A stretch of 64,000 nt of DNA, taken from the NCBI GenBank assembly GCA_023386965.1, contig JAEWIR010000019.1, forward strand, positions 49,144 through 113,143. The letters are read 5' to 3'. The stretch is from Bacteroidota bacterium. GTDB taxonomy: Bacteria; Bacteroidota; Bacteroidia; Flavobacteriales; Weeksellaceae. The position numbers and the translations under genes are program-made. A model generated the notes under the pieces. The model saw only the letters and a list, made by a program, of their open reading frames with translations, ran no database searches and was not told where the DNA came from. Of this stretch, positions 60,309-64,000 are shown piece by piece. Position 1 is the first letter of the stretch; each line of letters opens with the position of its first letter.

Positions 60309-60316
60309 TAACTTTG
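60309..60316 (+). promoter_or_regulatory. -7 box of the T9SS protein gene at 60345
   Basis: TAACTTTG, exact match, 28 bases before the ATG. CTTG at 60283-60286, 22 bases upstream, may act as a -33 element. Confidence 0.6.
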
Positions 60317-60344
60317 AATGTACAACTCCAAAAAACGTCATAAT

Positions 60345-61352
60345 ATGAAAAAACAGTTATTTTCTATTCTCGCATTGATTCCAGGCCTGTTTCTAAGTCA
60401 GTACAGCAACGGCCCTTTAAGCACCGGTGCCACCACAAAATCAGGTGTGGCGGCACCGGCAGGTTACACATGGTCGGAAGCTCAGAACAACACAGGTAAT
60501 ACCACTGAATCCAACATCAATTCGGGTTTCGGATGTCAAAAAGTAGGTACCACTACCAATAATTTCTGTGCAGATGATTTTGTTATTCCGGCAGGTCAAA
60601 CCTGGAATATAACATCCATCGCCTTATATGCCTATGTCACCGGCTATGTGGGCTCAACTCCTCCCGGAATGCGTGCGCGCGTTAAAATCATGAACGGCGC
60701 TCCAAATGTAGGTACACCGACAGTAGTATTTGGGGACGATACGACCGACCGTTTCTCCAGTGCGGAGGATGCTTTGATGTACCGGATATTCAACTCACTC
60801 TATCCTGCACCGGGAAGCGCGGTGGGCACCACCAGGAAAATTTGGAAGGTGAATACCACCACCCCTGTTTCACTGACATCAGGCACCTACTGGCTGCAGT
60901 TTCAGATGGAAGACCTTGCTTCCATAGTTACTGTATGGACCCCACCGGTAACTACGGTAGGCATTCGGGGACTTCCTACAGACAACGCAATGCAGAATAC
61001 CGGTACCTGGGCGCCCCTGATAGATGCCGGTAATCCCGGAACCGCTCCGGATTACGCACAGGACCTGCCCTTCATCATCACCTATTCTGTTTTGGGTACA
61101 AATGAAGTTTTGCAGTATGACAACCGTGTAAAGGTGTATCCGAACCCCACATCAGATTTCTTTACCGTAAGCCTGCCCGAAAAGTCCAACAGGCAAAAGG
61201 TGACAGTTACCTTAACCGATATGTCCGGAAAACTTGTTAAAGAATACCTGGCTGCAGATCGGTACGATGCCAGGATGCTGGCCCCCGGAACGTATCTCGT
61301 GAAAATTCATACAGATGAGGGTATTAAAACTTCAAAACTGATAAAGAAATAA
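60345..61352 (+). CDS. Secreted T9SS cargo protein of unknown function
   Basis: A 335-residue exported protein. The ATG at 60345 gives a proper signal peptide (MKKQLFSILALIPGLFLSQ). The mature part has aromatic, Gly/Thr-rich beta segments (DDFVIPAGQTWNITSIALY, TYWLQFQMEDLAS) like a carbohydrate-binding or adhesive beta-sandwich, but no named enzyme motif. Residues after about 255 form a type A Por-secretion domain (VKVYPNPTSDFFTVSLPE to TSKLIKK). It is likely released or surface-attached through T9SS. A strong terminator follows. Confidence 0.85.
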   Translation: MKKQLFSILALIPGLFLSQYSNGPLSTGATTKSGVAAPAGYTWSEAQNNTGNTTESNINSGFGCQKVGTTTNNFCADDFVIPAGQTWNITSIALYAYVTGYVGSTPPGMRARVKIMNGAPNVGTPTVVFGDDTTDRFSSAEDALMYRIFNSLYPAPGSAVGTTRKIWKVNTTTPVSLTSGTYWLQFQMEDLASIVTVWTPPVTTVGIRGLPTDNAMQNTGTWAPLIDAGNPGTAPDYAQDLPFIITYSVLGTNEVLQYDNRVKVYPNPTSDFFTVSLPEKSNRQKVTVTLTDMSGKLVKEYLAADRYDARMLAPGTYLVKIHTDEGIKTSKLIKK

Positions 61353-61357
61353 ACAGC

Positions 61358-61379
61358 AAGCTCCTTCGGGAGCTTTTTT
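61358..61379 (+). terminator. Terminator after the T9SS protein gene
   Basis: AAGCTCC-TTCG-GGAGCTT stem with a UUCG tetraloop and T-run, six bases after the stop. Confidence 0.9.
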
Positions 61380-61421
61380 GATGCTAAAAATCGCGCTTCA
61401 AAACCCCACAGCGCTATCACT

Positions 61422-61452
61422 TTTGACTTGCAAGGTAAAATGACTATCTTCA
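61422..61452 (+). promoter_or_regulatory. Likely promoter of the M28 peptidase gene
   Basis: -33 TTTG (61422-61425), 19 bases, then TATCTTCA (61445-61452), which matches TAnnTT but not the last two bases of the -7 consensus; 19 bases before the start. Confidence 0.4.
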
Positions 61453-61471
61453 GCATTTCAAAATTAAATTC

Positions 61472-63028
61472 ATGAAGAATTACAGTAAAATAGTAATGAT
61501 TTCTGCAGCACTAAGCTGCACCTTCACCTGGGCTCAAACCGCCCGGGAAACGACAGTAAAATCCATTATGGCTGAAACCTATAACAGTTCAGAGCTGGAA
61601 AGGTTGGCTTATGAATTATTGGACGGCATTGGCCCGCGTCTGGTTGGAAGTCCCAAAATGCAGCAGTCCCACGACTGGGCAGTAAAGCAGTTTAAAAAGT
61701 GGGGTATTGATGCACGGAATGAACAGTGGGGCGAGTGGAAATCCTGGGAAAGAGGACCTTCCAACATTGAAATGGTTCATCCCTATGCAAAATCTTTGGA
61801 AGGAATGCAGTTGGCTTTCAGCCCTGCAACTCCATCAAGAGGGATAACTGCAGATGTGCTTATGCTGCCGGTTTTCAGCACTAAAGAAGAATTCACGGCC
61901 TGGCTTCCTAAAGTTAAAGGAAAACTGGTAATGGTGTCACCCTATCAGAGTTCCGGTCGTCCGGACTATAACTGGAAGGAATTTGCGACACCAGAATCTT
62001 ATGACCGCATGAAAAAGGAATCCGAAGAGGCCACCCAACGTTGGCAGTACTCCATGAAGGCTACAGGTGAAACCTCGAGGACAATGAACCAAAAGCTGGA
62101 GGATGCAGGTGCCGCCGGAATAATTTCGTCCAACTGGTCACGTGGTTTTGGGGTAAACAAGATCTTTTCCGCTGGCACTAAAAAAATTCCCGTTGTTGAT
62201 ATTTCCCTGGAAGATTACGGACAGCTGTACCGGATGACGCAGTACGGAACAGTGCCCAAAATTAAGATTCAGGCTAGTTCCAAAGACAGAGGCATGGCGC
62301 CTACCTTCAATACAGTGGCAGAAATAAAAGGCACCGAAAAACCGGACGAGTATATCGTTCTGTCGGCTCACCTGGATTCATGGGATGGCGGGACCGGCGC
62401 TACTGATAACGGTACCGGAACAATTACCATGATGGAGGTTGCCCGGATACTGAAAAAGGTTTATCCCAATCCTAAAAGAACAATAATTGTAGGCCTTTGG
62501 GGCAGTGAGGAACAGGGCCTGAATGGCTCACGTGCCTACGTTTCTGCACATAAAGAGCAGATGCCTAAAATCCAGGCAGTTTTCAATCAGGACAACGGAA
62601 CCGGACGTATCGCAAACATCAGCGGCCAGGGTTTCCTTCACTCCTATGACTACCTGAACCGCTGGCTGAATGCCGTTCCGAAGGAACTTACAAAGGATAT
62701 TAAAACTACATTTCCCGGCATACCCGGCGGCGGTGGTTCAGACCACGCTTCGTTTGTAGCCGCAGGCGTGCCCGCATTTATGCTGGGATCACTGAACTGG
62801 AGTTACGGAAATTATACCTGGCACACCAACCGCGATACTTATGACAAAATTGTTTTTGATGATGTAAAAAGTAATGTAGCACTAATTGCTATCCTGACCT
62901 ATATGGCCAGCGAAGATCCTGAAAAAGCCAGTGGAGAAAGGATTAAACTGCCTGTGGACGAAAGAACAGGACAGCCGATGAAGTGGCCTGAACTTCGTGA
63001 GCCCACGCGGAAAGGTGGCCTTGATTAG
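61472..63028 (+). CDS. Secreted M28 family zinc aminopeptidase/carboxypeptidase-Q-like
   Basis: A 518-residue exported peptidase with a signal peptide (MKNYSKIVMISAALSCTFTWAQ). After an N-terminal lid region with a PA-type insert (about 110-260) comes the M28 catalytic domain. Zinc ligands are in SAHLDSWDGGTGATDNGTG (His, Asp), WGSEEQGLNGSRAYV (Glu pair), NQDNGTGR (Asp) and the final WHTNRDTYD (His). The conserved GGSDHASFVAAGVP follows the catalytic core. Cleaves peptides in the periplasm or outside the cell. Family size is normal. A terminator follows. Confidence 0.93.
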   Translation: MKNYSKIVMISAALSCTFTWAQTARETTVKSIMAETYNSSELERLAYELLDGIGPRLVGSPKMQQSHDWAVKQFKKWGIDARNEQWGEWKSWERGPSNIEMVHPYAKSLEGMQLAFSPATPSRGITADVLMLPVFSTKEEFTAWLPKVKGKLVMVSPYQSSGRPDYNWKEFATPESYDRMKKESEEATQRWQYSMKATGETSRTMNQKLEDAGAAGIISSNWSRGFGVNKIFSAGTKKIPVVDISLEDYGQLYRMTQYGTVPKIKIQASSKDRGMAPTFNTVAEIKGTEKPDEYIVLSAHLDSWDGGTGATDNGTGTITMMEVARILKKVYPNPKRTIIVGLWGSEEQGLNGSRAYVSAHKEQMPKIQAVFNQDNGTGRIANISGQGFLHSYDYLNRWLNAVPKELTKDIKTTFPGIPGGGGSDHASFVAAGVPAFMLGSLNWSYGNYTWHTNRDTYDKIVFDDVKSNVALIAILTYMASEDPEKASGERIKLPVDERTGQPMKWPELREPTRKGGLD

Positions 63029-63051
63029 GATCATTTCACCAGTATTCACAT

Positions 63052-63080
63052 AGCGCTTACCCACCCGGTGAGCGCTTTTT
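63052..63080 (+). terminator. Terminator after the M28 peptidase gene
   Basis: AGCGCTTACC / GGTGAGCGCT arms with a 5-base loop (one G-T pair), then TTTTT. Confidence 0.8.
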
Positions 63081-63120
63081 CTTTAAGCTATTAGCCGGCT
63101 GATTATTTTTTAGCTCTAAG

Positions 63121-64000
63121 CTAATTCGGGGAAAACATTAACCTTTTAATCAGTTTGTAAAGTTCGAACCACAGAACTGAAACAGCCGCAACAGCCAAAG
63201 CCGTGAGGACCTGTGCGGAATTAAGAATTGCCATCTTGAAAAAGGCCCTGACCTCATCCACATACAGCATCGCACCTAAAACAGCTAAAGTAGCTGCAGT
63301 GACGTACACCAGTAATAGATTCCGGTTCCGGAAACTTTCAAATATTGAATAATAAAATGAACGGTTCGACAGACTTAACAGGATATTTGCAAATATTAAG
63401 GTTGTAAAAACCATAGAACGTACGGTTTCTTCGTTACCGCCTCTGCTGTAGGTAAGCTGATATACGAACAGAACACCCGCACTGATTACCAAACCCTGAA
63501 CCACACTGATACTCAGCTCCCGCCAGCTCAGAAAGGTTTCCGTAAGGGGCCGCGGTTTCCGAATCATCGTATTTTTCTCCATGGGTTCATTTTCATAAAC
63601 AATGGAACACGTGGGGCCCATCACAAGTTCAAGAAAGATCACGTGCACAGGAGTAAAGATCTGCGGAAAAGCCCAACCCAGAAAAAGAGGCAGCGAAACG
63701 GTCAGGATGATGGGGATATGAATGGAAATAATATACTGTACCGCTTTTTTAATATTGCTGTAAATCCGCCTTCCGGCTGCAATTGCAATAAGCAGTTTGG
63801 ACAGGTCGTCATTAGTGAGGACGAGTGAGGCGGCCGCCCAGGCTATTTCGGTTCCTTTTACCCCCATGGCAACACCTATGTGAGCCGCTTTAAGTGCAGG
63901 ACCGTCATTAACACCATCGCCCAGCATAGCCACTACTTCGCCGTTTTTTTTCAGCGCATTAACTACCGCCAATTTGGCTTCCGGAAACATTCTGGCAAAT
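63121..64000 (-). CDS. Cation-translocating P-type ATPase, C-terminal part (cut by window edge)
   Basis: The last ~293 residues of a P-type ATPase (type II-like, probably Ca2+ or related). The frame is open through the right window edge. The phosphorylation-domain end RMFPEAKLAVV and the hallmark AMLGDGVNDGPALKAAHIGVAMG are present. The C-terminal six helices with ELVMGPTCSIVYENEP match bacterial calcium-type pumps. The N-terminal part with the DKTGT loop is outside the window, so ion specificity is not certain. Confidence 0.88.
   Translation of the reverse strand, partial: FARMFPEAKLAVVNALKKNGEVVAMLGDGVNDGPALKAAHIGVAMGVKGTEIAWAAASLVLTNDDLSKLLIAIAAGRRIYSNIKKAVQYIISIHIPIILTVSLPLFLGWAFPQIFTPVHVIFLELVMGPTCSIVYENEPMEKNTMIRKPRPLTETFLSWRELSISVVQGLVISAGVLFVYQLTYSRGGNEETVRSMVFTTLIFANILLSLSNRSFYYSIFESFRNRNLLLVYVTAATLAVLGAMLYVDEVRAFFKMAILNSAQVLTALAVAAVSVLWFELYKLIKRLMFSPN

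Overview
The window looks like a chromosomal segment of a Flavobacteriia bacterium, most likely Weeksellaceae (Chryseobacterium/Kaistella-like). The evidence is three proteins with Por-secretion (type IX, T9SS) C-terminal sorting domains, a GLPGLI-family protein, a GldA-like ATPase, a fused E1 alpha/beta 2-oxoacid dehydrogenase, a Bacteroidetes-type alpha-2-macroglobulin, and many Bacteroidetes promoters of the form TTTG-N(19-22)-TAnnTTTG. Most of it is ordinary core genome; no prophage, ICE, CRISPR array or rRNA operon is visible.

Layout. 1-13 kb: start of secDF (cut by the window edge), a secreted sugar dehydrogenase, a solitary HUH (Y1) transposase, hemN, a BNR-repeat secreted protein, an amino acid permease, pnuC, dapF, mltG and a large outer-membrane beta-barrel receptor. 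13-30 kb: a surface-adhesin-E-like protein, a tiny isolated transcription unit, tRNA-Arg(CCG), a 1947-residue alpha-2-macroglobulin, a UbiA-like protein with recF and a DciA-like gene, a SpecificRecomb membrane protein with mtgA, a BtuF-like lipoprotein, tRNA-Arg(ACG), a GldA-like ATPase, lpd, and a DUF305 lipoprotein gene split by one in-frame amber codon. 30-45 kb: fused 2-oxoacid dehydrogenase E1, a papain-like protease with a six-repeat lectin-type propeller next to a chagasin-like lipoprotein, polyprenyl synthase, M23 peptidase, DUF1275 protein, rlmN, queA, a deoxyinosine glycosylase and an S9 peptidase. 45-64 kb: ppk1-ppx polyphosphate genes, a repeat-rich region, a YefM-YoeB toxin-antitoxin pair, pepE, fructose-6-phosphate aldolase, a GLPGLI protein, a BlaI-BlaR1 pair, mnmE, an orphan phage-tail-tube-like protein, aminopeptidase P, a T9SS protein, an M28 peptidase and the end of a P-type ATPase.

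Gene cooperation. lpd (E3) and the fused E1 are close and probably serve one 2-oxoacid dehydrogenase complex. ppk1 and ppx make and degrade polyphosphate. mltG, mtgA, dapF and the M23 peptidase all act on peptidoglycan. The most interesting local system is the cytosolic-looking papain-like/propeller protein (33139-34809) followed by a lipoprotein resembling an I42 (chagasin) inhibitor of papain-type proteases (34864-35286), which reads like a protease-inhibitor or effector-immunity pair. Both two-gene regulatory modules (YefM-YoeB and BlaI-BlaR1) have a recognisable palindromic operator (TGTACA and TACAnnTGTA) lying over a perfect -7 box.
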